Of a stretch of 64,000 bases of DNA, positions 42,322 through 53,405 are shown piece by piece. Where the stretch lies: positions 1,240,001 through 1,304,000 of the forward strand of contig CM022368.1 of NCBI GenBank assembly GCA_011800155.1, given 5' to 3'. Position numbers and translations under genes: made by a program. Origin of the DNA: Flammulina velutipes (lineage: Eukaryota; Basidiomycota; Agaricomycetes; Agaricales; Physalacriaceae). A model generated the notes under the pieces. That model was not told the DNA's origin and searched no databases. It saw nothing but the letters and a program-made list of their open reading frames with translations. The stretch's first letter is position 1, and the number at the start of each line of letters is the position of its first letter.

Positions 42322-42532
42322 GACGCGCCGCCCAGTCAATTCTTTTGTACGGAGTGGTGTATATATATATATCTTGTTCCGAATAACGATACCGCCTACG
42401 AAGTTCTACGCACACGTGACGCTCAGCTGTCAAAAAATTTGCAGCGTCTCACTGTCAGCCCGGACCAGTACTTACCACAAGTCCTAGTACCTACGCGCTT
42501 GATAACTTCAACGCGACTAGCCGCGATATAAA

Positions 42533-44956
42533 ATGACCGCCAGCACCGAGGAAATGATGACCCTGTATGTTACAGCATCATGATTTCGCACACACGCTGA
42601 CTTACCTCCGTTAGGCCGTCAACGCCTGCAGACCTACGTCCATTCAAAAGAGGTTGGCTCAAAGGCTCCCGCCGCCTGTACCTCGAAGAACGCCTACCCA
42701 CCTTCCAAGATAAACGTGCCAAAGGCAAAAATCTCGGACGCGAGTACTCGGATGGAGTTTTCAACGCGTTCTGCCAGGCCTATCCGTGGTGGTTAGCGAT
42801 GGACGTCGAACCGAATCCCGCAGTGGTCTACGACGAGGCGGCCTTGCCCCCCAGCGTCATGGAATTCAAGTCTGCCATCATCGCCCGTTTGACTACCGTG
42901 CGTAACTCCATCCCCTTTCGCAAGTAACTCGTTAATTTTTTTCGCAGGGGATTCGAAACTACTTCGAAAATAGCTGGAACAAGGCGGAGCCAGTTAACAA
43001 GATGACGAAGGCTCAGATAGCCAAAAATCCTGTCGCGTCCTTGCTGGCGAAAGTCAGCGACGTCAAAATCCATCGCCAGCGCGGTCGAACCCCCAGCAAA
43101 TGTATTCCTCGGAGGCCTTTGCCTCGATTCGCGACGAATTTAATCAGGAATTTGCGGAAACGGGGAAGAGTGGGAAGACTGCACGCGTGGATGAAGCAGC
43201 AAACAAGGTGCGGAGGGCATTCGAGGAGCTCCCGGACGACGAGAAAAAGTATTGGGCACTGCGCGCGAAGCAGGATGCTGCTCAGGTTGCAAAAGAAAAG
43301 GCTGAGGGTGGTCTTCTGCCCAGTCGCCTTGAGCCCGCGGAAACGCAAGAGTACGTCGCTAGCCTTGGTTCTCTCTTTCGTTTCTAACATGACCTAGGGC
43401 GTTAGATGGTCTGGCCAATACCATGCAGCCGCTGCTCGAAGGCTTATCAAATCTTCTGGGAGGGAATGTTTCGTTCTTTTATGCTGGACCAGAGCCTCGC
43501 AGAGGCGGCCAGGTCAACGTTATCTCGTACGTTGGTCAAAATAAACTCTCGGATTCGTTCTGACCGTTTGATGATAGACTGCATGTGGGAAATGATAAAT
43601 CGGCCATTCCACAGACGTTCGCCACGGCAGGAGGGGAGCGTGGCAATCGACGACGCAAGATGGCTGAGGCTTGCATTGGCGAGTTCGCCATGGAGTGTTT
43701 CTGTATGTCATCTGGATGCGCACTCGAGGTCTGTGCTGATCTTACCCTTAGCCTACGCAGAACAAGAGGAACGCGCCCTTCCGGGCAGCGTTATGCCGGC
43801 AGCACTACCCATGTTCATGCGGCAGCAAAACCCGTGGAACGTTGCTGGTAGTAACTTCGTGGTCAACGGGCCTTCTGCGGGCTCCGCGACATTGAGTTCA
43901 GAGCCCCAGATGTCGCTGGGAGTGCCAGTGGCTTCGTCTCCTACTATCATCGCGAACAGCAAGAGCACGAAGAAGAGAGGGCGCCAAAATCGGGACAGCC
44001 CACGGAAGAAGCGTCGCACTCGCAACACTCAGAAGGGCGCGGATGCGGATGAAGAATCTAGCGCTAGCGAATCCTCTGACAGCGACGACGACGGTGACGA
44101 CGAAAACACCGGTGTCCGTCCTCCGTGTTCTCCCCGCCCAACTCGGACGTGTACCAAGCAGGCTGCCCCCACTTCTCCACGCTGCCCTTTGGAAGACCTT
44201 ACCAACAAGGAAAGCCCGCTCGACAACACTGTCATTGATCCTGCCTTGCTGGAGGACGATGTCCCGCCTGCTACGCCGCTGCAAGTGGTCATCCCGACGT
44301 GTGGGCCTCTTGACTCCGAACACCCTTTCGGCGACAGTCCGGCTTCGAAAATCCCGGACCTTCCTCCCGCTGTTCCTTCTGGCGCTACCGCCTCAGCTGG
44401 TCTGCCCGTGGGAAAGAAGGATGGGCGCAAGACTGTTGGAAAGAAGGATATTGCTGGTATCACCCCCAAGCTCCTCGTTCACGCCGAGGCCTACATTCGC
44501 GGCTTCCAGCTGGCGGAGCCCCTTTGGGAGTCGCTGATTGACGTATATCTGGAGATGGAGGGAAATGGGACCTGGGCTGGGAAACCGCTGCCATCGCGCT
44601 CTCGCCCTCCCTTCGTCCATCTATGGCTGCAAAATGCTCGTCGGATTGATCCTGAGTTGCCCAGCCAGGTGAGGGATGTCGCCAACGGATTTTGGGCATG
44701 GTGGGCAGGAATGCAACCTGATTGGCGTGGCGTTTCTGCTGAGGATTGTCCACTCCGTGAGCGTCATCGTCCGATTGTCAAGGATGGTAGCAGCTGGGGT
44801 GCCTTGCAGACACGCGGGCTCAACGGTCACTTCACGACACTTGCGCTGCTTGGATGGTGGGGGCGCGCATGTGGAGATGATGTTTTGGCTTTGGGTGAGT
44901 GGATGGCTGCTGTTGAGGACGTATCTTGGGTCCTTACGGGTCTCTCTGCCGCTTGA
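42533..44956 (+). CDS. KDZ cargo protein E3, large
   Basis: Seven exons (42533-42564, 42615-42897, 42948-43052, 43097-43350, 43398-43526, 43578-43702, 43752-44956) encode 710 residues. The N-terminal domain matches E1 and E2 (SRRLYLEERLPTFQDK, AYPWWLAMDVEPNPAVVYDE). A middle part reads QMYSSEAFASIRDEFNQEF, ELPDDEKKYWALRAKQDAAQ and FFYAGPEPRRGGQVNVISLH. A disordered basic/acidic linker with a nuclear signal (KKRGRQNRDSPRKKRRTR) precedes a Trp-rich C-terminal domain (AWWAGMQPDWRG, HFTTLALLGWWGRACGDD, EWMAAVEDVSWVLTGLSA). The layout is one I associate with large proteins of unknown function in mushroom genomes. The 44-bp intron at 43053-43096 has a weak GTCAGC donor; a 1-nt frameshift is the alternative. 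Confidence 0.65.
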
Positions 44957-45140
44957 GGCCTTTTTTGCTCTTGTCATATAAACTATTTTTTGCACGCCGA
45001 GTTTTTGTACGGTACCTTTCTTGTACGATATCTTTCTTGTACGCTATCTTTCTCTTCGGTTCCCGTCGTTTGTACGTATGTATATACCGAGGCGTGTCCG
45101 TACGTCATGTTGGACTTTGCAACGTCTGTCGCTGTCCAAT

Positions 45141-45696
45141 ATGGCTACCTCGTCGGCTGCGAATCCATCGCCGCCACCTTCACCTTTGCTCAACGCGACA
45201 ATTGGCCTCCCTACGCCTCCCCTGGATGCGACTGCCGAGCGATTGGAGAGGGAAGAACGTGCTCTGCGCGAGTTATCAGAAAGAGATTGTTGGCTGGAAC
45301 GACGCGCGGGGGAATTGGAGTTGGTTCGCCTCAACCACAACGAACATATCCTCTACAAACAGGGGTTGATTAGATTCTGGGCCCCCGTGGAGCTGGAATA
45401 TTGGGAACCGAGCGAGCTGGGCGATCTAGGAGGTAGCGACGAGGTTTATGTCAGGAGGGCAAGTAACGACGAGGTTTACATCGGTGCGTGTCTGTCTTGA
45501 TTTTCGGTCGACACTGACCTTAACAGCAGTCGTGTCTTCAGACGAAGATGAGGATGTGGAAAAGGAGGGGGACAGCTTGCGGGAGAATGAGAAGGAGGTG
45601 TCTGGGTCTGAGGAGTCTGAAGATGATGAGGCCAGCGAGGAAAGTTTCTATTCCGCGAGCGAGGGCGATATCGACTTAACGGCGCTGCATCTCTGA
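45141..45696 (+). CDS. KDZ cargo protein F, acidic, unknown
   Basis: Two exons (45141-45483, 45527-45696) encode 170 residues. A Pro/Ser-rich start (MATSSAANPSPPPSPLLN) leads to a charged helix (ERLEREERALRELSERD), a short WAPVELEYWEPSELGDLGG segment and a very acidic tail (SSDEDEDVEKEGDSLREN). The helix could form a coiled coil and the tail could contact basic proteins. It is the last gene before the right end of the KDZ element. No family recognised. Confidence 0.6.
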
Positions 45697-46514
45697 TGAG
45701 TGTAGACCATATAAATAAAATCTGTCTTTGCATCGCGCTATCCTCAGGCCTCCGTTCCCAGTTTTATTCGACCGATTCCGTGGAATGTTTTGGAGAGTGA
45801 TGCCGCTGTGTCGCTCCTTGTGTACCGCCTGGGAGGTACCACAGCGGCAACTGACCATGCGACTTTTCCCGCTCCATTTCCCGCCTGCCCGAGCTTTTTT
45901 CCCGCTCACACGAGTATTTTCCCCGCCTACCCGCCACACACGCATTTTTGCGTGCTTCCGCAGGTGTGCACGTGGTCTCCGCTCAAAGAAAGATGTATGA
46001 GTGGCTGCGGGAGCGGCATTAATATATTTCCTGCCCCCCCGGTCCTAATGCCCGCCCGCCCGCCCGACCGCTACGCCACACATGAATTATGTGGGAAAGC
46101 AATGTCCCAGAGACAAATACTATTGAAGGAGGTGTATATTCGTTATAGTACTACAATAAACTACGACTATTCCCGTTTCCCGCATCTTTTGGGTCGGATA
46201 CGAATTGTGTGCGCCACACACGGCATATTTGTATAATATGATTCGGTGCTAGCGTGAGAGCACCTCTCTTCACACGCAGACTAATACGTGGTCGCCGAGC
46301 ACAGTGTGGTGTACAGGAACCATTTCCCGGATTAAATTTCCCGCCCGTTTTGGGATTTTTTTCTGGCGCGCGGCGGCACAGCCGCCGCGTTGACCGGCAA
46401 CGCCCGGTCTTAACGGTTATTATGGATTATGGATTAATGGATTTGTGGTAGTTAATGACGAGTGGTTAATAAAGGAGGATTAAAGCATTTGGCATATGCC
46501 AGGGCACGGGATTT
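45697..46514. other. KDZ right subterminal region
   Basis: No supported gene. It contains many TTTCCCGC or CCCGCC copies (for example 45866-45930 and 46050-46070) and several GCCACACA(C/T) copies, plus a GCCGCCGCG/CGCGCGGCGG palindrome near 46370-46395. Such motif density is consistent with subterminal transposase-binding DNA. Confidence 0.5.
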
Positions 46515-46567
46515 GAGTGTTTATATCCAGTTTGTTTGCAAAAGGCCTCACTGGGACCAACCACTGC
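46515..46567 (-). repeat. KDZ right terminal inverted repeat
   Basis: Reverse complement starts GCAGTGGTTGGTCCCAGTGA, then TTTTGC and TGGATATAAACACT; it aligns in order with 33179-33231. Confidence 0.6.
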
Positions 46568-46735
46568 TTTTTGGATAATATTACAGTGTGGCCTGCCGCG
46601 CCAGCAGTTCTTGTTTGGGCGCCTACATCGTTTGGACGCGACATACACGCGTTGGGAAGGCGTATATACGCGTCGAGGACTGCTACCCACACGCTTAGGA
46701 GTTACGTACCTTCCAGGCTTGGAACAACGCGTCAA

Positions 46736-48560
46736 ATGTGTTCGAAGGTGAGCACAATATATCTTGCTGTGTTTTTACTATTTATTTGAGGGACTGAGGA
46801 CGGCTACCGTTGTTGGTGGCTGGCCTTCGCGCGATGGAATTCTCTTTTTCGTTTGAGACGCGTTGAGGACGGCTGCCGTTGTTGGCGGCTGGCCTCTTTG
46901 CTGTTTCATTATCTGTTTCTTTTTCACACTTCCAATCTATTCTGTGCTCTCTGCTGATTATGCCTCACAGTTCGTACCTACATTTTGGAACGTGGAGGAA
47001 CGAGCCGCGCTAATTGAAGAATTATTTGGTGGAGAATTGGACGATCTCTCAGACAGCAGCGTAGACGACTCTCCTTTGCCTCACCACTCGTTGTCTGCCC
47101 CCGCCCATCACTCAGAGCATCCTGATGTTTACCCATCTGCCTCTCAATCTCCCATTCGCATCCGCCGACCTACGCGTCGCAAAAAGACACTCCCAGTCCA
47201 TGCGCCGTCCCATGGTTCGCGGGTAGAGCCAACAACCCTCCAGAACCTCCCTTCGACCTCGATACCTATGCCATATCGTGTCGCTTCATGCCCTGATACT
47301 CTATTAGACGAGGACAAATCCGGTCTTCCTAACTCAAATGGGCGCAAGCGAAAACGACACGATAACGAAAAGGAGCAGAGACGGCGCAAGCGCAAGAAGA
47401 GGGACAACAGGCAGGCGCGTCGCGCCGCCGAATCACGCCCTAGAGGCCTCAAAGACATCTGGGTCAAACATCTCCGCACAGCGCAACCCATCCTCCTCCC
47501 CGATTTCGATATTACGTCTCTCCCTGTCGCACCGAGCGGGTTTCGAGGCTGTCAGCGTCCCACTCAACGGTCAACGTTCAGTGCTGCTCAGTTGCAGGCC
47601 TTGAACTTCGAGACCTTCCCTTACGCTGGCGACATTACCTACGTCTTTCTAGACAAGAACCGCCGGTTTGTCATGCTTCTCTGCAAACGCGACCGTAGCG
47701 AGGAGGGTGTTCAGAGGCAACACCGGATGACTCTTGCGATAGAGAAGGTTAGGGATACGGCCACGCTGGTGGCAGAACGTCGTGGGTCTTTTGGAGTGCT
47801 GAGAGATGGGCATATCCACAGTGGAGGAACATGGGTACGTGGTATTTCTTCTTGTCTTCAGCTCAGTGCTGAACTGCAAATCAGGAGCCTAGTCGTGTTA
47901 TCAATAATGCTAGAAACACCCAAGTCCTTTCGGAACTTCTAGCAAGCGACGATTTTCAGCTAGATGCTAAGCGATCCGATAGTATGTTTCATTACTCCTT
48001 ATTCCATGTTCCTTCTAACGTGTATTACAGTCGCATTGGAGATTTTCAATCCAGCCATGAGGAAATTATACTGGACGGTTCGGGAGGCGCTGACGAGCCA
48101 ATATCCCGACCTTCACTGGAACTTCAAGCATTCAGCCTTCTCTACCACTACTCTCAACTTTGGTCCCCAGACCGTTTGCATCCCCCACGCGGATGAGAAC
48201 GACTTTGTATTTGGCTGGGGCACGCTCAAATCATTTGGCTCGTTTGATTACACCAAGGGCGGGCATGTGGCGTTCTGGGATCTCGGCATTATGTTCCAGT
48301 TCCCTCCAGGCGCTGAGTTCTTCTTTCCGTCCGCGCGTTTCATCCACGGAAACACGCAGTTGCAGGAAGGCGAAACACGTTACTCAATGACTTCTTATTC
48401 CTCCGGCGGGTTATTCGAATGGGTTCACCGTGGTGGACTTCCCTTATACGGATGGATTCAGCATCTTTCCCGCCATGTAGGACTTGAAGAGGCGGAGATA
48501 GCTGCTGAGGATGCAAGAAACACTGCATTCCTAAACGCTTGTTTTCCCGTTTGTGACTAG
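46736..48560 (+). CDS. TET/JBP-like 2-oxoglutarate Fe(II) dioxygenase, element 2
   Basis: Four exons (46736-46747, 46971-47834, 47885-47981, 48031-48560) encode 500 residues. Iron ligands H377 and D379 (CIPHADEND) and H430 (RFIHGNT) and the 2-oxoglutarate arginine R441 (GETRYSMTSY) are all present. The catalytic region is about four-fifths identical to element 1 by eye, while the N-terminal linker is strongly diverged and lacks the RSPST array. Exons 3 and 4 have identical lengths (97 and 530 nt) in both copies. The four-codon first exon (M-C-S-K) is conserved in layout. The KDZ insertion ends about 170 bp upstream of it, which may have separated the gene from its promoter. Confidence 0.82.
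46802..46890 (+). promoter_or_regulatory. Two hairpins in intron 1 of TET-like gene, element 2
   Basis: GGCTACC-GTTGTT-GGTGGCT (46802) and GGCTGCC-GTTGTT-GGCGGCT (46871). Between them the third pair from the loop changes from A-T to G-C on both sides of the stem, a compensatory change. Confidence 0.6.
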
Positions 48561-48761
48561 CTACGCGACCCTACTTATTTCCCTTTTCATTTCGCTGTCT
48601 GGCGTTCACGGCCTCATTACATTTACCCATTCATATACCCGGCCCATTTTACGTTTAGTTTCTCTTTAAATACTGCCCGTCCCAGAGCAATTCATCATCT
48701 TTCCTTCCTTCCTTTTTCTTTTCCCCCACTCTTTCTCTATCACCTTGCTCGTTGTGCTCCG

Positions 48762-50481
48762 ATGGCTGGTCGAAGACCGTCAAAGAAGGACGCCGTTACC
48801 ACTGCTGCCCCTACCACCAAGAAAGCGGTCGCCGCCGCCGCCGTCGCTGCTGCTGCTGCCAAGAAGGCAGAACATGACAAGGGTGCGTTTATTTCTATTG
48901 GAGGTTTGATCTTCACTGACATTCTGGTCAGCTATCCGTGCCCGCGCCGCCTTGATGAAGGCGCAACAAGCAGCGTCTGAGTCCCAACGGGCTTCTTCGG
49001 AGCGCGAGAAGACCAAATCGCCTGACCCCTCCTCTGGCGTCGAGTCGGGTGATGAGGTTGACATCGACAATGACGACCTAGGCTTCGACGCTCCTGCTGG
49101 ATCTGGCGAGAAGTATTTCGTCGAAGATGAAGACTACTGCGACGCTGCTCTCCCACCGCCTTCCGATCCCTTTGGTTCTGATGGCGAATTGGTGCGTTTC
49201 ATTCATTCTTCCACGGAGATTTCCTGGTACTGATGTTACTCTAGGACGTTGCAAATGTTCATACTCCCACTCGTGTTCGAAAACGTCGCGGTTCTGGAGG
49301 CGTCGATGCCCCGGCAAGGAAGAAGCTGTGCATTCCCTTTGGTCTCACTGCTCATCCCGTCGACATCCGGGGTAAGCGAAAGCTTTCTCATTTCACCCCC
49401 CGCACTGCTCGCATCATGTCGAAAGCAAAGATCATCGCTCGTGGCGACACCGTCACCATCAACGCCTTCATCCCCCCCGAGAACCGTCTTGCCTACTGCA
49501 AGAAGCTCATTCGAGATGTCGCAAATGATCCAAAGATTGGTGGGGTTGAACTCTCCAACAGGGTGGAGAAGATTCTGCACGATTCAATGGAGACGGGCTC
49601 CTTGAGCATCTTTGCTGACTTTGTAAGTCTTACATTCTTTTGGTTGACCTCGTTCTGACTTATTGTCTTTAGATCCAGTATGGCGTGGGCGACGTGAAGT
49701 ATCGCCTAATGGGCCAAGTTCGCAGTGCTGTGCATCCTATGGTGACGGCTTGTGGAACTGACAAGGCCAGGATCAAGGAGAACGTCGCCTGGCTCAAGAG
49801 CACCCTTGGTTTTATCTTCGGAAATCTCAATGTCAAGGTATGTTTTTTGTATCATTCTCATGACTGTTGCTAATGATATGCTATAGGAGAAAACCTTCGA
49901 CGTCGACACCCAGTTTGGCAACGATCTATTTGTTACTGCCTTGCGGTGGTACTTGTTTGAACAGCAGGGTAAGAGTGACCTTATGGGGTACCATTCTATT
50001 GTGGGTATGCAAGGAATTCCCGGACCGACAATGGCGTTGCTGTCCACCATGGTGCGCCACTTTCCTTTTCTTTTTCTTTTTATCTTCTTACTCTTTCTAG
50101 GCCTATCATGTTCTTTCGGAATGGGAGGAGGGTACACATGGACGTCAAGATTTTAACCATACTGCGTCATCTAGGTGTGTTTTCTTCTATCTTTTTAAAC
50201 TATCTCATAAAACTTCGGACTAGGTACTTGGACTTTCTTGCCCGCATTGACAAGCTTCAGAAACTTGCACCTGACTATTGGCAAGAGGTCTCTACTAGCA
50301 TCTTTGCTGATATTGTGTATGTACCCTTCTTCTTGTCTTGCTTGATAAAGCTAATGTTTTCTCTAGCCGTCAGAGCAACAAGGAATGGTTGATTCAGAAA
50401 GCCATGGCCGACGTTTCTGATGATAACATTGACTATGCTAAGATCCAAGCTGCTGCTCTTGCTCGTAAATCTGTTGTTTGA
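48762..50481 (+). CDS. DUF6532-like cargo protein, element 2
   Basis: Eight exons (48762-48882, 48932-49191, 49245-49622, 49673-49837, 49887-50051, 50101-50174, 50224-50316, 50367-50481) encode 456 residues. Exons 4 to 7 have the same lengths as in element 1 (165, 165, 74, 93 nt). It keeps the Ala/Lys N-terminal helix (KKAVAAAAVAAAAAKKAEHD), acidic middle, basic patch and helical C-terminal half (LRWYLFEQQGKSDLMGYHSI, YLDFLARIDKLQKLAPDYW). The very high similarity of the C-terminal half compared with the diverged N-terminal half marks it as the functional domain. The DUF6532 assignment is tentative. Confidence 0.75.
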
Positions 50482-51264
50482 TTCTTTCATTCATTTCTAT
50501 TATCTACCGTCGTTTAATGCTTGCTCGTTATCTATATCAACTTAATAGTGGTTTGATATGCTATGTAGTGTAGTAATCATCATATCTGGCTGTTTAGCCA
50601 ACCGTCTTTTAACCTGAATGAACTGAGTCATATATTCAAGTCTCAAGCATTCTCTTAGTTATCTAGTTGTGACATTCAAGTTGTCTTTAAGTTATTGTTG
50701 AGTATACTTACAGTGAACTTGTATCTTTTCAAAGTGTATGTGTATACTTTATGTATTCTGAGAGTCTCCTTAAGGTTAAGTCTATATATACCTGTTTACT
50801 TTATGTTAACTTGGAGATGTACTTAGGTGATCTAAAGGTACATGTTAGGAATACTATAACACTTTCGTATATCTTCAAGTTAACTAGAGGTATATTGATA
50901 GTATACCTAGAGTCTAATGTATTGTAATATTGAACCTATGGTATGCTCTACGGTAACCAGTATAGTTCCGAGAGTTATCATATAGTATACTTCAGGTAAA
51001 GGTTCAGTTCCACACTAATCTTCAGGTTTCGTACAATAGATATATTCAACCGAAGGCAGTCTATTAGCTATATACAAGTTTACCTCAGGTTGAGATTACT
51101 TTAATCTAAGCCTGAGGTAGGATAGAGTAGGATCGTTAAACCTATGTATACTCAATGTTCCATAAAGATATCCTGAGGTTAGCTCAGGCTTAGTATTGAG
51201 CTGAACCTTTACCTGTGATAGACCGGAGCCTGAGCAACCTAGGTTAGCCGGATCGACCTAAGTT
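50482..51264. repeat. Element 2 right subterminal region
   Basis: AT-rich, gene-free and full of degenerate motifs such as TTCAAGTT, AGTATAC, CTTCAGGT and CCTAGAG. The last 100 bp closely match the right end of element 1, including CTGAACCTTTACCTG and CCTGAGCAACCTAGG. Confidence 0.6.
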
Positions 51265-51293
51265 AACCAAGGCCAGGAGGACGTTTCCTGATG
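51265..51293 (-). repeat. Element 2 right terminal inverted repeat
   Basis: Reverse complement of 25389-25417 with two mismatches, followed by the TA target duplication. Confidence 0.93.
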
Positions 51294-53204
51294 TATGGCC
51301 TCCGACTAGAAGGACTAGCCTTCTCCCGCGACACCATGCGTGAAATGCCAATATGGATGCACATTGAGGCTGATACTAAAATACGTCAACTAAACAACTC
51401 CAAAGAAAGCAAATGCCTACGAGTAAATCACGGAGTACGCACAGTTGGAGATGCAGAACTGGTAGCAAGATTCATTAAGACGCCGAATCATAAGCCAAGG
51501 AAAGACTGCAGATGCATGCTCTGCAAACAGATACGGAAAGATTTCCGTTGCAAGAACCCACACAAATGCTCAATGAAAGCGAATGAACTCCTAAGATGTA
51601 TCCCACAAAAATGGAACCCATTAGAACCGCAACCAGAAGATTATGAGCCCCAAGTAGAAAACGAAGACCGATATAAACGGGAGCTGATCAACGACGAGAC
51701 CCAAACATACACCTTTGATCCCCGGATAACATGTCAAGGCTCTATCAAAGATGCGTTTAGAATCTTCACAGATGGGAAGACATGCAACAAGCCACCCTGG
51801 ATAAGCCCAATAGACGAAGAGGCACAGATAGAGACAGTATACACAGACGGATCGTGCATCAATAACGGAGCCGAAAACGCGCAAGCAGGAGCCGGAGTAT
51901 GGTTCAGTAATGGAGATGACAGGAACATGGCCGTACGCGTCCCACGAACAATGAAAAGCTCCAACAACTCAGGAGAGATTCTTGCAGCAAAAATAGCAAC
52001 AGAAGAAGCATTCGAGCAACGAACCCTACATATGAACATTGACTCGAAACTAGTAATTCATGGGTTAACAAAGAACCTTCGCAAAAGGGAAGACCTGAAC
52101 TATATGGATGGCGAAAACTCAGCACTATGGAAAGTAACGATAGCACGATTAAGAGAACGGAGAACACCCACCGTGCTCCAGTGGATCAAAGGCCATAGTG
52201 GTAATGCCGGAAACGACGAAGCAGACAAACTAGCTGGAAAGGGAGCAACAAGTACCTCCAATGCAAACGAAGTCGACCTTGATATACCAGCTGAGCTCCG
52301 CCTAACGGGAGCAAAACTTACCGCCCTGAAACAGTCCGACGTGTATCGCATGATTAAGAACAGATGCCACCAGTCTAAAATGACGAACCAGAAACCGTAT
52401 AGAAAGAAAATCGAACGGCGAGAAACAGCCAAGAACCTAGATCGCACCAGATATGCTGCACTCAATCTGGGTCAAAACATCCCGACAGATGAAACGATCT
52501 GGAAAGCGCTGAAAAGCAAAGACCTTACAAAGAAAACCCGTCAATTCTTCTGGAAAGTGATGCACGAAGCGCACCGTGTGGGGCCATACTGGCTGAAATG
52601 CAAGAACGACGAGCTGAAAGATAGAGGATATTGCTTAGAATGTGGAGTCGTCGAAAGCATGGAACACATACTCACCGAATGTGGAGCACCCGGACAGGAG
52701 GAGATCTGGGACTCAGTAAAAGAACTGTGGAAGCGGAAAAAGGGGAAGTGGACAAAACCCAAGCTTCCCACCATTCTAGCAAGCACATTAGCAGACTTTA
52801 CAACAAACGAAGAGAAACGGAAACCAGGAAAGTCAAGGTTCTTCAGAATAATGACCTCCGAAGCCGCCTTCCTAATCTGGAAGCTGCGGAACGAACGCGT
52901 AATTCCCGACGAAGCCACCGGAGACATAAAACCTGTGACCACCAGAAAAGAGATACGGGCAAGACTGGAAGCATCTCTGAATGAAAGACTAGGAGAAGAC
53001 CGGGCCAGAATGGACACCCAAAAGTACGGAAAGAAAGCGCTCCGAAAAAAGATCGTCCTTGGCACATGGCAAGGAGTGATAAAAAACGAAAGAGACCTCC
53101 CAGATGACTGGACCAGGGAGGCAGGGGTTTTAGTGGGTATACCGAATTTGGATATCTCATGGCTAGACGAAGGGAGTGAAGGAGAGGAGGATGAGGAAGA
53201 ATGA
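51294..53204 (+). pseudogene. LINE ORF2, RNase H and C-terminal zinc motif part
   Basis: Continues ORF2 after element 2. An RNase H domain (about 180-325 residues into this part) has all four acidic residues: D in VYTDGSC, E in NSGEILAAK, D in MNIDSKLVIHG and D in NDEADKLAG. Near the C-terminus YCLECGVVESMEHILTEC gives a C-2-C-7-H-4-C motif, found in ORF2 proteins of many non-LTR elements. The frame is open to TGA at 53202-53204. The ATG at 51291-51293 that appears to start this frame belongs to the end of element 2, not to the LINE. Confidence 0.88.
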
Positions 53205-53387
53205 GAGACGGTCAAGCCAGGAGCTCCAATCGGAGAGTCCCACACTCAGTGCGCAATGCATTTCCCCTGGGTGAGTTACAAATTGAGGTTTCGATTCCTC
53301 AAATCCAACAAGCGGGTCCAAAGTGGCGACATTGTCGTCGTGTGTGTAAAAGCACTCTCGACCTAGGATCATTCCCACGCTTCCACC

Positions 53388-53405
53388 AAAAACAAAAAAA
53401 AAAAA
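53388..53405 (+). other. LINE poly(A) tail
   Basis: An A-rich run with a single C ends the LINE, immediately before the right target duplication. Confidence 0.85.

Larger units (their letters stand above)
33179..46567. mobile_element. KDZ transposon with cargo genes, nested in element 2
   Basis: 13,389 bp between imperfect terminal inverted repeats of about 53 bp that start GCAGTGGTT. Comparison with element 1 independently places a roughly 13.4-kb insertion here, between the leader hairpins and TTGGACGCGAC-like sequence. It carries a full-length KDZ transposase and three further genes on the minus strand, then four genes on the plus strand. The exact ends are less sure than for the Plavaka-type elements because no clear target duplication was found. 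Confidence 0.7.
25389..51293 (+). mobile_element. Plavaka-type DNA transposon, element 2 (with nested KDZ element)
   Basis: 25,905 bp with 29-bp terminal inverted repeats (two mismatches) starting CATCAGGAAA. TA dinucleotides at 25387-25388 and 51294-51295 are the target duplication; removal of the element and one TA rejoins the +1-shifted LINE ORF2 frame (AAACTA|TATGGCCTC). Excluding the nested KDZ element it is about 12.5 kb, close to element 1. Gene order is identical: transposase (minus), cargo A, TET/JBP-like dioxygenase and DUF6532-like protein. The protein-coding exons are clearly homologous to those of element 1, but spacers are largely diverged, so the two are relatives and not a recent duplication. 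Confidence 0.9.
6580..53405 (+). mobile_element. Tad-like LINE retrotransposon, split by two DNA transposons
   Basis: The element lies between 15-bp target duplications and ends in an A-rich tail. Subtracting the two inserted transposons and one copy of each 2-bp duplication leaves about 8,580 bp: a 5' leader of about 0.7 kb, ORF1 with a CCHC zinc knuckle, and ORF2 with AP-type endonuclease, reverse transcriptase, RNase H and a C-terminal Cys/His motif. This domain order (EN-RT-RNaseH with a Gag-like ORF1) matches the Tad1-like clade common in fungi. The leader length suggests a full-length rather than 5'-truncated copy. The coding parts are intact apart from the two insertions and a 1-nt frameshift near 25290, so the element is fairly young but no longer active. 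Confidence 0.9.

Noticed and set aside
33166..46580. A target-site duplication for the KDZ element
   Set aside because: Flanks share only TGGAT at different distances from the ends (near 33171 and 46572), too short and misplaced to accept.
8662..51293. Elements 1 and 2 as an assembly duplication
   Set aside because: They differ throughout in spacers, linkers and terminal repeats and sit at different points of the LINE with different target duplications.
51291..53204. RNase H protein as an independent gene with its own ATG
   Set aside because: The ATG is the end of the element 2 terminal repeat; the frame is the interrupted continuation of LINE ORF2.
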